Shown here piece after piece: positions 25,646 to 35,115 of a stretch of 64,000 nt of DNA (position 1 is the first letter of the stretch; the number at the start of each line of letters is the position of its first letter). The notes beneath the pieces were generated by a model. That model was not told where the DNA came from, ran no database searches, and saw nothing but the letters and a program-made list of their open reading frames with translations. Origin of the DNA: Amycolatopsis thermophila (GTDB lineage Bacteria > Actinomycetota > Actinomycetes > Mycobacteriales > Pseudonocardiaceae). Position numbers and translations under genes: made by a program. Location of the stretch: assembly GCF_030814215.1 (NCBI RefSeq), contig NZ_JAUSUT010000001.1, forward strand, positions 310,001 to 374,000, read 5' to 3'.

Positions 25646-26203
25646 GTGAGAACGATGGACGATCGCCTGGCCACGCGGCTGGCGGAACTGCGCGCCGAAC
25701 GCGGCTGGTCCCTGGACGAGCTCGCCGAGCGCTCGGGCGTGAGCCGGTCGACGCTGTCACGCGTGGAACGGGGCGAGATCAGCCCGACGACGTCCCTGCT
25801 GGGCCGGCTGTGCACCGCCTACGAGCGGCCGATGTCGCGCCTGCTGACCGAGGTGGAGGCCGACGGGCCGCAGCTGATCCCGGCCGGCGGGCAGAGCGTG
25901 TGGACCGACGACGACAGCGGTTTCGTGCGCCGTTCGGTGTCGCCACCGCACCCGGCGCTCCGGGCGGAGGTCGTCGAGGGCGCACTGCGGCCCGGCGCCG
26001 ACATCGGCTACGACGCGCCGTCCGTGCCCGGCCTGGAACAGCACCTGTGGATGCTCGAAGGCACCCTCGAGCTGACCGTGGACGGTCGGACCCACACGGT
26101 GAGCACCGGCGATTGCCTGCGGTTCCGGCTCTGGGGGCCGACCCGGTTCCGCTGCCCCGGCCCGGGCGCGGCCCGGTACGCACTGGTCCTGGTGATGCCG
26201 TGA
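25646..26203 (+). CDS. XRE-family regulator with C-terminal cupin domain
   Basis: 185 residues. The helix-turn-helix (about 10-65; WSLDELAERSGVSRSTLSRV, ERGEISP) is joined to a cupin (about 105-180; GLEQHLWMLEGTLELTVDGR, STGDCLRFRL), the ligand-sensing module of this regulator class. GTG 25646 is close enough to the presumed -10 box for a leaderless message; an ATG at 25655 is the alternative. Its stop overlaps the GNAT start by four bases (GTGA), so both are made together. It probably represses the pair through the palindrome just upstream. Confidence 0.88.
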   Translation: MRTMDDRLATRLAELRAERGWSLDELAERSGVSRSTLSRVERGEISPTTSLLGRLCTAYERPMSRLLTEVEADGPQLIPAGGQSVWTDDDSGFVRRSVSPPHPALRAEVVEGALRPGADIGYDAPSVPGLEQHLWMLEGTLELTVDGRTHTVSTGDCLRFRLWGPTRFRCPGPGAARYALVLVMP

Positions 26204-26724
26204 TCACGCGACTGTCCGCGGACGACTACCCCGCCGCCGTGCCCGCCCTGGGCGAGGTGCTGGCCGACTGCACGAACGGCGGCGCGTCCGTCGGGTTCCT
26301 CGCCCCGCTCGACCCGGTCGAGGCCGCGACCTGGTGGAAAGGCCTCACCGGCGACGTCATCGCGGAGCGCGTCCTGGTCTGGGCCGCCTGGGACGGTGCG
26401 CGTCTCGTCGGCACCGTCCAGATCCGGCCGGCCTCCCTGCCCAACGCGCCGCACCGCGCCGAACTCGCCAAGCTGCTCGTGCACCGCGACGCGCGCGGCC
26501 GCGGACTGGGCCGGGCGCTGTTGGCGGAGGCCGAACGCGGTGCGCGCACGGCCGGGGCGACGCTGCTGGTCCTGGACACCGAGACGGGCAGCCCCGCCGA
26601 ACGCCTCTACCGGTCGGCCGGCTGGACCGAGGCCGGCACGGTCCCGGACTACGCCGCCAACCCGGCCGGCGCCCTGCGTCCGACCACGTTCTTCTACAAG
26701 AAAGCCCTGGTCACCGCCGGGTGA
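26200..26724 (+). CDS. GNAT-family N-acetyltransferase
   Basis: 174 residues with one GNAT domain. The acetyl-CoA loop is seen in LLVHRDARGRGLGRALL (about 95-111), with conserved strands around LVGTVQIRPASLP and LLVLDTETGSPAERLYRSAG. The substrate is unknown; coupling to an XRE-cupin regulator is common for small-molecule detoxifying acetyltransferases. The stop codon lies inside a strong hairpin that separates it from the convergent glyS. Confidence 0.9.
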   Translation: MITRLSADDYPAAVPALGEVLADCTNGGASVGFLAPLDPVEAATWWKGLTGDVIAERVLVWAAWDGARLVGTVQIRPASLPNAPHRAELAKLLVHRDARGRGLGRALLAEAERGARTAGATLLVLDTETGSPAERLYRSAGWTEAGTVPDYAANPAGALRPTTFFYKKALVTAG

Positions 26725-26731
26725 CCAGGGC
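26704..26731. terminator. Bidirectional hairpin between GNAT gene and glyS
   Basis: Perfect 12-base arms (26704-26715 and 26720-26731) with a four-base loop sit exactly between two convergent genes and include the GNAT stop codon. No U-tract is visible, as often in actinobacteria. Confidence 0.65.
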
Positions 26732-26745
26732 CTTCGAGGCGTCCG

Positions 26746-28131
26746 TCAGCAGCCCGGGAGGCGGGCGGCGAGGTAGGACTCGACCTTGTCCAGCGCCACG
26801 CGCTCCTGCTGCATGCTGTCGCGCTCCCGCACGGTCACGGCCTGGTCCTCGAGCGTGTCGAAGTCGACGGTGACGCAGAACGGGGTGCCGACCTCCTCCT
26901 GGCGGCGGTAGCGCTTGCCGATCGAACCGGCGTCGTCGAAGTCGACGTTCCAGTTGCGGCGCAGCTGCGCGGCCAGCTCCTTCGCCTTCGGGGTGAGGTC
27001 GGCGTTGCGGGACAGCGGCAGCACCGCGACCTTGAACGGCGCCAGGCGCGGGTCGAGCTTGAGCACGACGCGCTTGTCGACACCGCCCTTGGCGTTGGGC
27101 ACCTCGTCCTCGGTGTAGGCGTCGAGCAGGAACGCCATCATCGGGCGGCCCACACCGGCGGCCGGTTCGATGACGAACGGCCGGTAGCGCTGCTTGGTGG
27201 CCTGGTCGAAGTAGGCCAGGTCGACACCGGAGTGGTTGGAGTGCGTCGTGAGGTCGAAGTCGGTGCGGTTCGCGATGCCCTCGAGCTCACCCCACTCCTG
27301 GCCGGCGGAGAACCCGAAGCGGTACTCGATGTCGACGGTGCGCTTCGAGTAGTGCGACAGCTTCTCCTTCGGGTGCTCGTAGTGGCGCAGGTTGTCCCGG
27401 TTGATGCCCAGGTCGGTGTACCACTCGGTGCGCAGGTCGATCCAGTACTGGTGCCAGCGCTCGTCCTCGCCCGGCTCGACGAAGAACTCCATCTCCATCT
27501 GCTCGAACTCGCGGGTGCGGAAGATGAAGTTGCCGGGGGTGATCTCGTTGCGGAAGGACTTGCCGATCTGGCCGATGCCGAACGGCGGCTTCTTCCGCGA
27601 CGTGGTCAGCACGTTGAGGAAGTTCACGAAGATGCCCTGCGCGGTCTCCGGGCGGAGGTAGTGCAGGCCCTCCTCGGACTCGACCGGGCCCAGGTGGGTC
27701 TTGAGCATCATGTTGAACTCGCGCGGCGCGGTGTACTGGCCGCGCGTGCCGCAGTTGGGGCAGGGCACGTCGGACAGGTCGTCCTCCGTGGTCTCCTTGC
27801 CGGTGCGGGCGCTGTAGTCCTCGGCCAGCTGGTCGGAGCGGAACCGCCGGTGGCACGCGGTGCACTCGACCAGCGGGTCGTTGAAGGCGTTGACGTGACC
27901 GGAAGCCACCCACACCTGGCGGGGCAGGATCACCGAGGAGTCCAGGCCGACGACGTCGTCACGGCTCTGGACCATCGTGCGCCACCACTGGCGTTTGATG
28001 TTCTCCTTGAGCTCGACGCCGAGCGGTCCGTAGTCCCACGCCGACCGGGTTCCGCCGTAGATCTCCCCGCTCGGGAAGACGAAGCCACGACGCTTGCACA
28101 GGCTGACGACGGTCTCAATGTTGGCGGGCAC
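26746..28131 (-). CDS. glyS: Glycyl-tRNA synthetase (single-chain, class II)
   Basis: 461 residues, the homodimeric form. Class II motifs are visible: [20 protein letters not shown] near the start, motif 2 in [20 protein letters not shown], and motif 3 in [21 protein letters not shown] zinc-binding insertion has Cys pairs (ECTACHRRF and CPNCGTRG). The C-terminal anticodon-binding domain starts near 360. GTG 28131 is taken as start. Divergent from smtB-zur, as in mycobacteria; the tRNA-Gly gene lies at 57455. Confidence 0.97.
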   Translation of the reverse strand: MPANIETVVSLCKRRGFVFPSGEIYGGTRSAWDYGPLGVELKENIKRQWWRTMVQSRDDVVGLDSSVILPRQVWVASGHVNAFNDPLVECTACHRRFRSDQLAEDYSARTGKETTEDDLSDVPCPNCGTRGQYTAPREFNMMLKTHLGPVESEEGLHYLRPETAQGIFVNFLNVLTTSRKKPPFGIGQIGKSFRNEITPGNFIFRTREFEQMEMEFFVEPGEDERWHQYWIDLRTEWYTDLGINRDNLRHYEHPKEKLSHYSKRTVDIEYRFGFSAGQEWGELEGIANRTDFDLTTHSNHSGVDLAYFDQATKQRYRPFVIEPAAGVGRPMMAFLLDAYTEDEVPNAKGGVDKRVVLKLDPRLAPFKVAVLPLSRNADLTPKAKELAAQLRRNWNVDFDDAGSIGKRYRRQEEVGTPFCVTVDFDTLEDQAVTVRERDSMQQERVALDKVESYLAARLPGC

Positions 28132-28304
28132 TCCACGCTCTCCATCAGATGCGGGGACGGTTATCGGTCGGTCCAGCGTATCCGGCCGTCGTCGCGGCCC
28201 GGCGCGGGGCTTGACATGGCACGGGGCGAGGCGATAACGGCAACCACTACCGGGAGAACACTAGGATGGTGGGGATCACCGACCGACCCGAGGCTGGAGA
28301 AGCT

Positions 28305-28688
28305 ATGCCGATGGCTCGTCCGGACGCCGCGCTGCCCGGATTGCCCGACGACGCCGAGCAGGTCCACGCCGGCGACGAGCTGACGCCGCGCACGCCGCCG
28401 CAGCCCGCGACGACGCTGTCGGAGGCCGGCGAGCTGCTGCGGGCGCTGTCGGCGCCCGTGCGGATCGCGATCGTGCTGCAGCTGCGGGACGCCGACCGGT
28501 GCGTGCACGAGCTGGTGGACGCCCTCGACGTGGCGCAGCCGTTGATCAGCCAGCACCTGCGCGTGCTCAAGGCTGCCGGGGTGGTGCGCGGGGAGCGCCG
28601 GGGCCGTGAAGTGGTCTACCGGCTCGTGGACGATCATCTGGCGCACATCGTGATGGACGCGGTCGCGCATGTGCAGGAGGGCACCTGA
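28305..28688 (+). CDS. smtB: SmtB-type ArsR metal-sensing repressor
   Basis: 127 residues. The winged helix (about 40-105; VDALDVAQPLISQHLRVLKA, ERRGREVVYRL) ends in helix alpha-5 with D-x-H, ten residues, H-x-x-E (DDHLAHIVMDAVAHVQE), the zinc site of SmtB. Zinc binding should release it from DNA. ATG 28305 is preferred because GGAGAAG stands just before it; an ATG at 28266 is in frame but lacks such a site. The stop overlaps the zur ATG (TGATG). Same arrangement as M. tuberculosis Rv2358-Rv2359, where SmtB controls zur. Confidence 0.92.
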   Translation: MPMARPDAALPGLPDDAEQVHAGDELTPRTPPQPATTLSEAGELLRALSAPVRIAIVLQLRDADRCVHELVDALDVAQPLISQHLRVLKAAGVVRGERRGREVVYRLVDDHLAHIVMDAVAHVQEGT

Positions 28689-29137
28689 TGACGAGTAGCG
28701 AGGTCCGCCGGGCTCCGGTGCCCGGCAGGCGGTCGACGAAGCAGCGCGCGGCGGTGGTCGACCTGCTGTCGGAGATCGACGACTTCCGGTCGGCGCAGGA
28801 GCTGCACGACGAGCTGCGCAAGCGCGGCGACGGCATCGGGCTCACGACGGTGTACCGGACACTGCAGACGCTGTCCGAGGCCGGCGAGGTGGACGTGCTG
28901 CGCACCGAATCGGGCGAGGCGATCTACCGCCGGTGCTCCACCCACCACCATCACCACCTCGTGTGCCGGCACTGCGGGTTCACCGTCGAGGTCGAGGGCC
29001 CGGCCGTGGAGCGCTGGGCGGACAAGGTGGCGGCCGGCAACGGCTTTTCCGAGATCCGCCACACCGTCGAGATCGTCGGCACCTGCGCCGACTGCGCTCA
29101 GCGCCGGGACCTGGAACCGGGCCCCGCGCCGGCGTAG
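28688..29137 (+). CDS. zur: Fur-family zinc uptake regulator
   Basis: 149 residues. The DNA-binding half (about 15-85; SAQELHDELRKRGDGIGLTT, VYRTLQTLSEAGEVDVL) is followed by the metal-binding half with the histidine run STHHHHHLVCRHC and two CxxC pairs (CRHC, CADC) for structural zinc. It represses zinc uptake genes when zinc is plentiful. Translated from the smtB message. No Zur box was recognised in the A/T-poor region around glyS. Confidence 0.93.
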   Translation: MTSSEVRRAPVPGRRSTKQRAAVVDLLSEIDDFRSAQELHDELRKRGDGIGLTTVYRTLQTLSEAGEVDVLRTESGEAIYRRCSTHHHHHLVCRHCGFTVEVEGPAVERWADKVAAGNGFSEIRHTVEIVGTCADCAQRRDLEPGPAPA

Positions 29138-29219
29138 CGTCGTCGCCTTGCGCCTGTGGGACTCGCCTGGTGGTCGAGGAAGGGTGCTGGGGCACGGTCG
29201 GCGAGCCGCCGGAGGCGGG

Positions 29220-29933
29220 TTAGTACTCATAGGCGTCCTGCGGGGCGGGGACGGTGCGCAACGACCTCACCGTGACGTCCGCGGTGTAGCCGTTGGCGGG
29301 GACGGCCGTGCCGGGAACGACCTGGCCGGTGACCTCGAGCCAGGTGTCGTCGGGGTAGCGCGCGGCCTCGGGATCGGTGAGCCGCACGGTCATCGGTGAC
29401 GCATCGGCCGCGCAGCACCGGATCACCATGCGCGCCAGCAGCACGCCGTCCTTGTCGTGCACGACGAACCCGGTCAGCCGCACCGTGCGGCCGGTGAGCG
29501 AGCCGCGCGAATCCCACCCGGCGCGGGTGACGAACTCGGTCAGCGTCAGCGGCACCACGTCGCCGGCGGGCAGGGGCGGGAACGCGGCCGCGTCCTGGGC
29601 GACGGCCGGCCGGGCCGGGGCGCGGATCACCGAGTCGGAGCCGAGCGCCGGCGGGGCGACGAGGAACACCGCGAGAACCGGCACGACCAGCAGCCACGCC
29701 GAGCGGGCCGGGTGGTGGTGGTCGTGCGCCGTGGTCCCGGCGCGGGTGCGACGGGCGGCGAGCACGTCCCGCACGATCGCGACCGCGCCCAGCAGCAGGA
29801 TCACCGCTCCCCCGGCGATCACCCACGGCTGTTGCGCGGGTTTGACGTAGCGCAGGTAGTCGCCGTTGACGCCGAGCTTCAGCAACGCGCCGCCGAGGAG
29901 CACCAGCAGGACGTTCTGCGTTTCGCGACGCAC
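29220..29933 (-). CDS. TIGR03943-type membrane protein, permease partner
   Basis: 237 residues. Two N-terminal membrane segments (about 8-25 and 35-55) are followed by a histidine patch (AHDHHHPARS), a third segment (about 80-100) and an outer domain with the characteristic MVIRCCAADASPM. Such proteins (YcgQ-like) occur as partners of DUF318 permeases, here the gene two positions upstream. GTG 29933 has GGGAGGGG before it. The twin cysteines and histidines, and the adjacent zinc regulators, suggest metal handling; that is inference. Confidence 0.82.
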   Translation of the reverse strand: MRRETQNVLLVLLGGALLKLGVNGDYLRYVKPAQQPWVIAGGAVILLLGAVAIVRDVLAARRTRAGTTAHDHHHPARSAWLLVVPVLAVFLVAPPALGSDSVIRAPARPAVAQDAAAFPPLPAGDVVPLTLTEFVTRAGWDSRGSLTGRTVRLTGFVVHDKDGVLLARMVIRCCAADASPMTVRLTDPEAARYPDDTWLEVTGQVVPGTAVPANGYTADVTVRSLRTVPAPQDAYEY

Positions 29934-29946
29934 TCGTTTCCCCTCC

Positions 29947-30303
29947 CTACCCCGGCCGGACGGCCAGCCAGTTGCTCGCGGCGACGACGAACGCGATGGC
30001 CCCGCTGAGCGCGAGCAGCACGGCGACCGTCCCGAACAGCATCCCGGCCCGGGCGAGCCCGCCCGGCGTGGCGCGGCCGAGGAAGCCGAACAGGATCGCC
30101 AGCACCCCGGCGGACAGCACCACGATCCACAGCGCGCCGAGGACGAGCGTGAGCACCACGGTCATCGGCGGGGGCAGGACGTCTCCGGCGGTGGGCCGCA
30201 CCAGCGCCCACGTCACCCAGATCGACACGCCCATCACGACGCCGACGGCGCCGAGCGCGGCGGACGCGACCGCGAGCCCGGGTCTCTGCTGTTGCCCGAT
30301 CAC
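29947..30303 (-). CDS. Small hydrophobic membrane protein
   Basis: 118 residues, about three membrane segments (12-35, 48-72, 85-110), no motif I know. GTG 30303 overlaps the permease stop by four bases, and the next gene starts 13 bases after its end, so it belongs to the permease operon. It may be an accessory subunit; no function is claimed. Confidence 0.7.
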   Translation of the reverse strand: MIGQQQRPGLAVASAALGAVGVVMGVSIWVTWALVRPTAGDVLPPPMTVVLTLVLGALWIVVLSAGVLAILFGFLGRATPGGLARAGMLFGTVAVLLALSGAIAFVVAASNWLAVRPG

Positions 30304-31310
30304 CTCGCACCCCCCAGGACGAGCACTCCGACGACCACCGCGCACGCGGTCGCGACGACGAACGTCACGGGCGCGAACCGTACCGCGAAGGATCGCCCGA
30401 AGGTGCCCGTCTGCAGGGCGAACAGCTTGACGTCGATCGCCGGGCCGACCACGAGGAAGACGAGTTTCGGCAGCAGCGGCAGCGCGGTGAGCGAGGCGGC
30501 CACGAACGCGTCGGCCTCGCTGCACAGGGCCAGCACGACCGCGAGCACGGCCATGACCACGACGCCGAGCACGATCTGGTTGCTCAGCGCCTCGAACCAG
30601 GCGGCGGGCACGAGGACGTTCATCGTGGCGGCGATGAGCGCGCCGAGCACCAGGAACCCGGCCGATTCGACGAGGTCGGCGCGCGCGGTCTCGGTGAACG
30701 TGCGCCACCGGTCGCCACCCTCGGGCAGGCGTTCGAGGGCGCGCCGCACCATCCAGTCGAGCTTGCCCCACCTGGCCCAGAGCAGGCCCATCACGACGGC
30801 CGTCGCGAACGAGCCGAGGAAGCGGGCCGGCACCATTTCCGGCTGTCCGGGGAACGCGACCGCAGTGGCGACGAGCACCACCGGGTTCACGGCCGGGGCG
30901 GCGAGCAGGAAGGTGAGCGCGGCGGCCGGCGCGACCCCTTGGCCGATCAGCCGGCGCGCCACCGGGACGGACGCGCACTCGCACCCCGGCAGAGCGACCC
31001 CGGCGAGCCCGGCGACGCCCACCGCGCCCGCCTGGTTGCGCGGGATGACCCGGCGGAGGAGGCGCGCCGGGACGAACGCCGCGATCGCCGCGCTGATCAG
31101 CACACCGAGCACCAGGAACGGCAGGGCCTGCACACACACCGCGACGAACACCGTCGAGCCCGTGCGCAGGGCCGGCACGTCGAGCGCGTCGCGCAGCCAG
31201 CCCTGCCCGAGCACGGCGACGATCAGGAGGGCGCAGAGCACCTCGACGGAGGTGATTCGCCCCCTTCGCCGCGCGCCCGCGGGTTCGGTTCGGTCCAGTG
31301 CATCGCTCAC
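30300..31310 (-). CDS. DUF318 (YraQ/ArsP-like) permease
   Basis: 336 residues with about eight membrane segments. The diagnostic cysteine motif is in VALPGCECASVPVARRL, with APAVNPVVLVATAVAF and ALCSEADAFVAASLTALP in later segments. Relatives move arsenicals or other metal(loid) compounds. GTG 31310 is chosen because residues before it come from G-rich repeats. The operon permease-small membrane protein-TIGR03943 lies tail-to-tail with smtB-zur, which hints at zinc or another thiophilic metal. Confidence 0.85.
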   Translation of the reverse strand: MSDALDRTEPAGARRRGRITSVEVLCALLIVAVLGQGWLRDALDVPALRTGSTVFVAVCVQALPFLVLGVLISAAIAAFVPARLLRRVIPRNQAGAVGVAGLAGVALPGCECASVPVARRLIGQGVAPAAALTFLLAAPAVNPVVLVATAVAFPGQPEMVPARFLGSFATAVVMGLLWARWGKLDWMVRRALERLPEGGDRWRTFTETARADLVESAGFLVLGALIAATMNVLVPAAWFEALSNQIVLGVVVMAVLAVVLALCSEADAFVAASLTALPLLPKLVFLVVGPAIDVKLFALQTGTFGRSFAVRFAPVTFVVATACAVVVGVLVLGGAR

Positions 31311-31354
31311 GGGGCCGATACTGCCAGGGGGTGGGGTCGCGAGGTGGCGTTGCG

Positions 31355-31409
31355 GTGCACGAGTGGACCGTTCGTGAGGTTGAGGGCACGAACGGGACTG
31401 TTCGTGCGG
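31355..31409. repeat. Two GAACGG/CCGTTC-type palindromic elements
   Basis: 31386-31407 reads GCACGAAC, six bases, GTTCGTGC (perfect eight-base arms). A related half-site pair with CACGAGTGGACCGTTCGTG lies at 31358-31376. The same element recurs many times at 41.1-41.6 kb. Function unknown. Confidence 0.65.
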
Positions 31410-31508
31410 ATGCGAGATGCGGGTTTGGGTGGTGGGCGGGGGTTTTGGGGCAGTCGGGAGGCTCGGGTGCGGCCGGTGTGTTGCGTGGAGGGAGTGGGGG
31501 CCGGGGCC

Positions 31509-32290
31509 GGGTGAAGGGCGCGGGTGGGGAGGTTCTGTCGGCACGTGCGGTGTGGGCCGCGGGCGCGCGGCGCGACGGGGTGGGGTGGAAGGTGCGGGCG
31601 GGCGCGGGCCGTGAGGGGCAAGAGAACGAGTGAAGGGCGGGGAGGTTCTACCGGCGCATGCGGTGTATGCCGGGGGCGCCCGCGGCGCGACGGGGTGGGG
31701 TGGACGGTGCAGGCGGGCGCGGGCCGAGGGGCAAAAGACCGAGTGAAGGGCGAGGCGGTCTATCGGCGCAAGCGGTGTAGACCGGGGGCGCCCGCGGCGC
31801 GACGGGGTGGGGTGGAAGGTGCGGGCAGGCGCGGGCCGAGGGGCAAGAGACCGGGTGACGGGCGAGGCGGTCTGTCGGCGCATGCGGTGTAGGCCGGGGG
31901 CGCCCGTGGCGCGAGAGGGTTGGGTGGACGATGCAGGCGGGCGCGGGCCGTGAGGTGCATGAGGCCGGGTGAGGGCGGGGAGGTTCTGTCGGCGCATGCG
32001 GGGTAGGCCGCGGGCGCCCGCGGCGCGAGGGGGTTGGGTGGAGGGCGCGGGCCGAGGGGCAAGCGACCGAGTGAAGGGCGGGGAGGTTCTATCGGCGCAA
32101 GCGGTGGAAGCCGGGGGCCGTAGCGCGAGGGGGTTGGGTGGAGGGCGCGGGCCGTGAAGTGCAAGCGACCGGGTGAGGGGCGGGGAAGTTAAGGAGCGCG
32201 TGCGGTGGAGGCCGCGGGCGCCGCGCCGCCAGGGGGTGAAGGCCGCACGAGGTGCGCGGTGCTGGAGGTTCTCGCGGGGGGCCGAGCGGT
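31509..32290. repeat. Tandem array of about seven 102-119-bp G-rich units
   Basis: Units begin near 31509, 31628, 31741, 31853, 31967, 32069 and 32171, each opening with a GGGTGAAGGGCG-like block, then GGAGGTTCTGTCGGCGCATG-like and GGGTGGGGTGG-like blocks. Spacing is 119, 113, 112, 114, 102 and 102 bases; the last unit degenerates. The plus strand is extremely G-rich with many GGG/GGGG runs, so quadruplex formation is possible. The array lies in the leader or promoter side of the DUF318 permease gene. Confidence 0.85.
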
Positions 32291-32669
32291 GCGGAAGCAC
32301 GGCTGGACGCCACATGAAGCGCGGCCGTGGACGTTTCTCGGGGTGGAAACCGCGGGCGGGTGCGGGCCTGAGGTGCGGAAGGCCGGGAGAGGAGCGCGAA
32401 GAGGCAGTTGGGCGCCGCGCGAGGGTCGGAGTGGGCTGCGCGGGGCCGGAAGAGGAGCGTCCGGGAGCTGCTCAACGACCGTTGCCGCCAACGGGAACCC
32501 GGCAACGGCAAGGACCCGCCTCCCGAACCGGTCCTCTCCCGCGACACCGATCCCCAGTCACATCGGTTGCCGAGCAGCGGGGTCAACGTGCTCTTTCCCG
32601 CCTGACGCCGCTCCCCGGCATCCGGGCGAGCCCACAAGCCGGGCCAGGGGCATCCGCCTAGCGGCGCAC

Positions 32670-33074
32670 TCAAGTCAATTCAGAACGCAATTGCGACGCC
32701 GTCGAAACCACCAGCATCAACAAGGTCCCCAAAGCCGCGATGCCCAGCCCCTGCGCGGGAAACGCGTAGCGCAACGTCAGATCCAGCCCGCGCTCGGCGT
32801 GCTGCACGCCGAGCGTCCCGAACAGCCCCTGCCCCGCGCGCTCGGCGGCCTTCGCCGCGAAGGCCGGATCGTCGGGCAGGTCCCAGCCCACCACGCAGGT
32901 CAGGCTGAGCACCGTGAGCCCCTCCGCGAGTTGGGTCGACTGGACCACGCAGGGCACGCCGTTGTGGGAGAACGTCAACGCCCCGTCGTCGTCGACGTGC
33001 ACCTCGAGGTAGGTCTCCAGCGCCTCGCGGGCCCGGCTCAGCAGCTCGGCGGTGTCCGCGGCTTCGGTGTTCAC
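32670..33074 (-). CDS. Conserved hypothetical, YbjN-like chaperone fold
   Basis: 134 residues. The N-terminal half alternates helix and strand ([40 protein letters not shown]) in the manner of YbjN/type III chaperone-like proteins. The C-terminus is more hydrophobic ([17 protein letters not shown]) and may be a membrane segment. GTG 33074 overlaps the uppS stop by four bases, so it is made together with uppS. Function unknown. Confidence 0.7.
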   Translation of the reverse strand: MNTEAADTAELLSRAREALETYLEVHVDDDGALTFSHNGVPCVVQSTQLAEGLTVLSLTCVVGWDLPDDPAFAAKAAERAGQGLFGTLGVQHAERGLDLTLRYAFPAQGLGIAALGTLLMLVVSTASQLRSELT

Positions 33075-33886
33075 GATGCTCCCTTCGCCGCGTCGACCGC
33101 GGCTCCGAACCGGCGGTCCCGTCGGGCGAACTCCTCGCACGCCGCCCACAGCTGCCTGCGGTCGAAGTCCGGGAACAGCGTGTCCTGGAAGACGAACTCG
33201 GCGTAGGCCGACTGCCACAGCATGAAGTTCGACGTCCGCAGCTCCCCGGAGGGCCGCAGGAACAGGTCCACGTCCGGCATCTCCGGCTGGTACAGGTACT
33301 TCGCGAGCATCCGCTCGTCCACCTTGTCCGGGTTGATCTTGCCCTCGGCGGCGAGCTTCGCCACGCGCCGCGCCGCGTCCGCGATCTCGGCCCGGCCACC
33401 GTAGTTCACGCACATCGTCATGTTGAGCAGCGTGTTGTGCTTGGTCTTCTCCTCGGCGGCCTGCAGCTCCTTGATGACGCTGCGCCACAGCCGCGGCGTG
33501 CGCCCGGCCCACCGGATGCGCACCCCGATCGACCCCAGGTAGTCCACCTGACGACGAATGGTGTCGCGGTTGAAGCCCATCAGGAACCGCACCTCTTCGG
33601 GGCTGCGCTTCCAGTTCTCCGTCGAGAACGCGTACACGGACAGCCACTTGACGCCCAGCTCGACGGCACCGCTGGCGACGTCGATCATCACGGCCTCACC
33701 GCGCTTGTGCCCCTCGATCCGCGGCAGCCCGCGCTGGTTGGCCCAGCGGCCGTTGCCGTCCATGACCAGGGCGACGTGGTTCGGCACCAGCTCGGCGGGG
33801 ATGGCAGGCGGCTTCGCACCGGAGGGGTGCGGGTCCGGTGCCCGCAGCTCCACCGCCGAACTCGCCCCACGCGCCTTGAGCCGCAC
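33071..33886 (-). CDS. uppS: Isoprenyl (cis-prenyl) diphosphate synthase
   Basis: 271 residues. Elongates farnesyl/geranyl diphosphate with isopentenyl units to the C50-C55 carrier needed for peptidoglycan and wall polymers. Catalytic Asp43 lies in [24 protein letters not shown] and [16 protein letters not shown] complete the family motifs. GTG 33886 follows GGGAGG by five bases and is preferred to the longer frame. Downstream of recO as in mycobacteria. Confidence 0.95.
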   Translation of the reverse strand: MRLKARGASSAVELRAPDPHPSGAKPPAIPAELVPNHVALVMDGNGRWANQRGLPRIEGHKRGEAVMIDVASGAVELGVKWLSVYAFSTENWKRSPEEVRFLMGFNRDTIRRQVDYLGSIGVRIRWAGRTPRLWRSVIKELQAAEEKTKHNTLLNMTMCVNYGGRAEIADAARRVAKLAAEGKINPDKVDERMLAKYLYQPEMPDVDLFLRPSGELRTSNFMLWQSAYAEFVFQDTLFPDFDRRQLWAACEEFARRDRRFGAAVDAAKGAS

Positions 33887-33923
33887 CAGTTCCTCCCACT
33901 GCCTCGGGTTGCGGCTTCCGACC

Positions 33924-34679
33924 CTACTTGCCCGCCTGGAGCTCCCGGGCACGCCTCTCCACGAGCGGCAGCGACTTCAACTGGCGTTCCAGGTGCCACT
34001 GCAGGTGAGCGGCGACGATCCCGCTCGCGTCCCGGCGGGTGGCGGACACCGACGCCTCCGCGACGTCCCAGTCGCCGTGCAGGAGCGACTCCAGGAGCAC
34101 CAGGACCTCGGGCGCGGGGTGCACCGAGCCCGCCACCCGGCAGTTGCCGCACAGCGACCCGCCGGCCTGGACGTTGAACGCGGCGTGCGGACCGGGCAGG
34201 CCGCAGCGCGCGCACTCGGTGATGGCGGGCGCCCACCCGGCGAAGGCCATCGCGCGCAGCAGGAACGCGTCGAGCACCAGCGAGGCGTCCCGCTGCCCGT
34301 CGGCGAGCGCCCGCAGCGCCCCGACGACCAGCAGGTACAGCCGCAGCGCCGGCTCGCCCTCCTCGACGGTGAGCCGGTCGGCGGTCTCGGCGATCGCGCT
34401 CGCCGCCGTGTAGCGCTGGTAGTCCCCGACGAGCGGCAGCGCGAACGCGTCGACCGTCTGGACCTGCGTGATCACGTCCAGCGAGCGGCCGGTGTAGAAC
34501 TGCACGTCGACGTGCCCGAACGGCTCCAGCCGCGCCCCGAACCGCGACGTCGTGCGGCGCACCCCCTTCGCGACGGCCCGGACCTTGCCGTACCGCCGCG
34601 TGAGGAAGGTGATGATGCGGTCCGCCTCACCCAGCTTGTGGACCCGCAGCACCACCCCGGTGTCGCGATAAAGACTCAC
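33924..34679 (-). CDS. recO: DNA repair protein RecO
   Basis: 251 residues. RecO anneals single strands and helps load RecA with RecR. An N-terminal OB fold (about 1-80; [35 protein letters not shown]) is followed by a helical domain with a CARCGL...CGNC zinc site (about 155-180). ATG 34679 is the family start. It lies between uppS and a DUF2752 gene. Confidence 0.95.
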   Translation of the reverse strand: MSLYRDTGVVLRVHKLGEADRIITFLTRRYGKVRAVAKGVRRTTSRFGARLEPFGHVDVQFYTGRSLDVITQVQTVDAFALPLVGDYQRYTAASAIAETADRLTVEEGEPALRLYLLVVGALRALADGQRDASLVLDAFLLRAMAFAGWAPAITECARCGLPGPHAAFNVQAGGSLCGNCRVAGSVHPAPEVLVLLESLLHGDWDVAEASVSATRRDASGIVAAHLQWHLERQLKSLPLVERRARELQAGK

Positions 34680-34691
34680 GTCTCCATGGTC

Positions 34692-35111
34692 TCACGCGTA
34701 CGCGGACAACCCGGTGAACGGCGCGAACGGCAGGTTCCGCACCACCCACCACGCGACGACCAGCGCGACGACCAGCAGCGTGAGCCGACGGCCCCGGGCG
34801 CCCTCGGGCCACCACCGCCGGGCGCGGCCGGCCTCCCACCGGGCCGCCGCGGCCAGCGTCACCGCCGCGAGCGGCAGCAACACGACCACGGCGAACGCGT
34901 TGACCGACAGCGCCGCACCCAGGTCGCCGTGCAGCAGCGCGCCCAGCGCCCGGCTGCCGCCGCAGAACGGGCAGTCCAGGCCGGTAAGGGCGTGGAACCA
35001 GCACGGGATCCGCAGCAGCCCGGTGCCCAGGGCCGCACCGGCCGCGGCGCCCGCCACGGCCACGGCGGGCGTGACCCGCACGCTCCGCCACGACCGTCCG
35101 GCAGAAGTCAT
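34692..35111 (-). CDS. DUF2752 membrane protein
   Basis: 139 residues. Three or four membrane segments; the family signature is GLDCPFCGGSRALGALLHGD (about 45-64) with a CxxC between the first two segments. Role unknown; often found near RDD or TM2 proteins. ATG 35111 is four bases after the RDD gene's stop, so the two are co-transcribed. Confidence 0.85.
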   Translation of the reverse strand: MTSAGRSWRSVRVTPAVAVAGAAAGAALGTGLLRIPCWFHALTGLDCPFCGGSRALGALLHGDLGAALSVNAFAVVVLLPLAAVTLAAAARWEAGRARRWWPEGARGRRLTLLVVALVVAWWVVRNLPFAPFTGLSAYA

Positions 35112-35115
35112 GCCC

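Larger units (their letters stand above)
31311..32669. other. 1.36-kb intergenic region filled with G-rich repeats
   Basis: No gene was recognised. Bases 31355-31409 hold palindromic elements and 31509-32290 a tandem array (both listed). From about 32290 to 32669 the sequence is unique, first G-rich then more balanced, with nothing recognised except that the permease promoter must lie at its left end. The minus strand stays open through the array for several hundred codons, but the product would be only Pro/Arg/Ala-rich repeats. Confidence 0.7.

Noticed and set aside
30300-32315. 671-codon open frame on the minus strand through the G-rich repeats
   Set aside because: Only the last 336 codons encode the permease. 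The rest is Pro/Arg/Ala repeats translated from the tandem array without a start signal or family resemblance.
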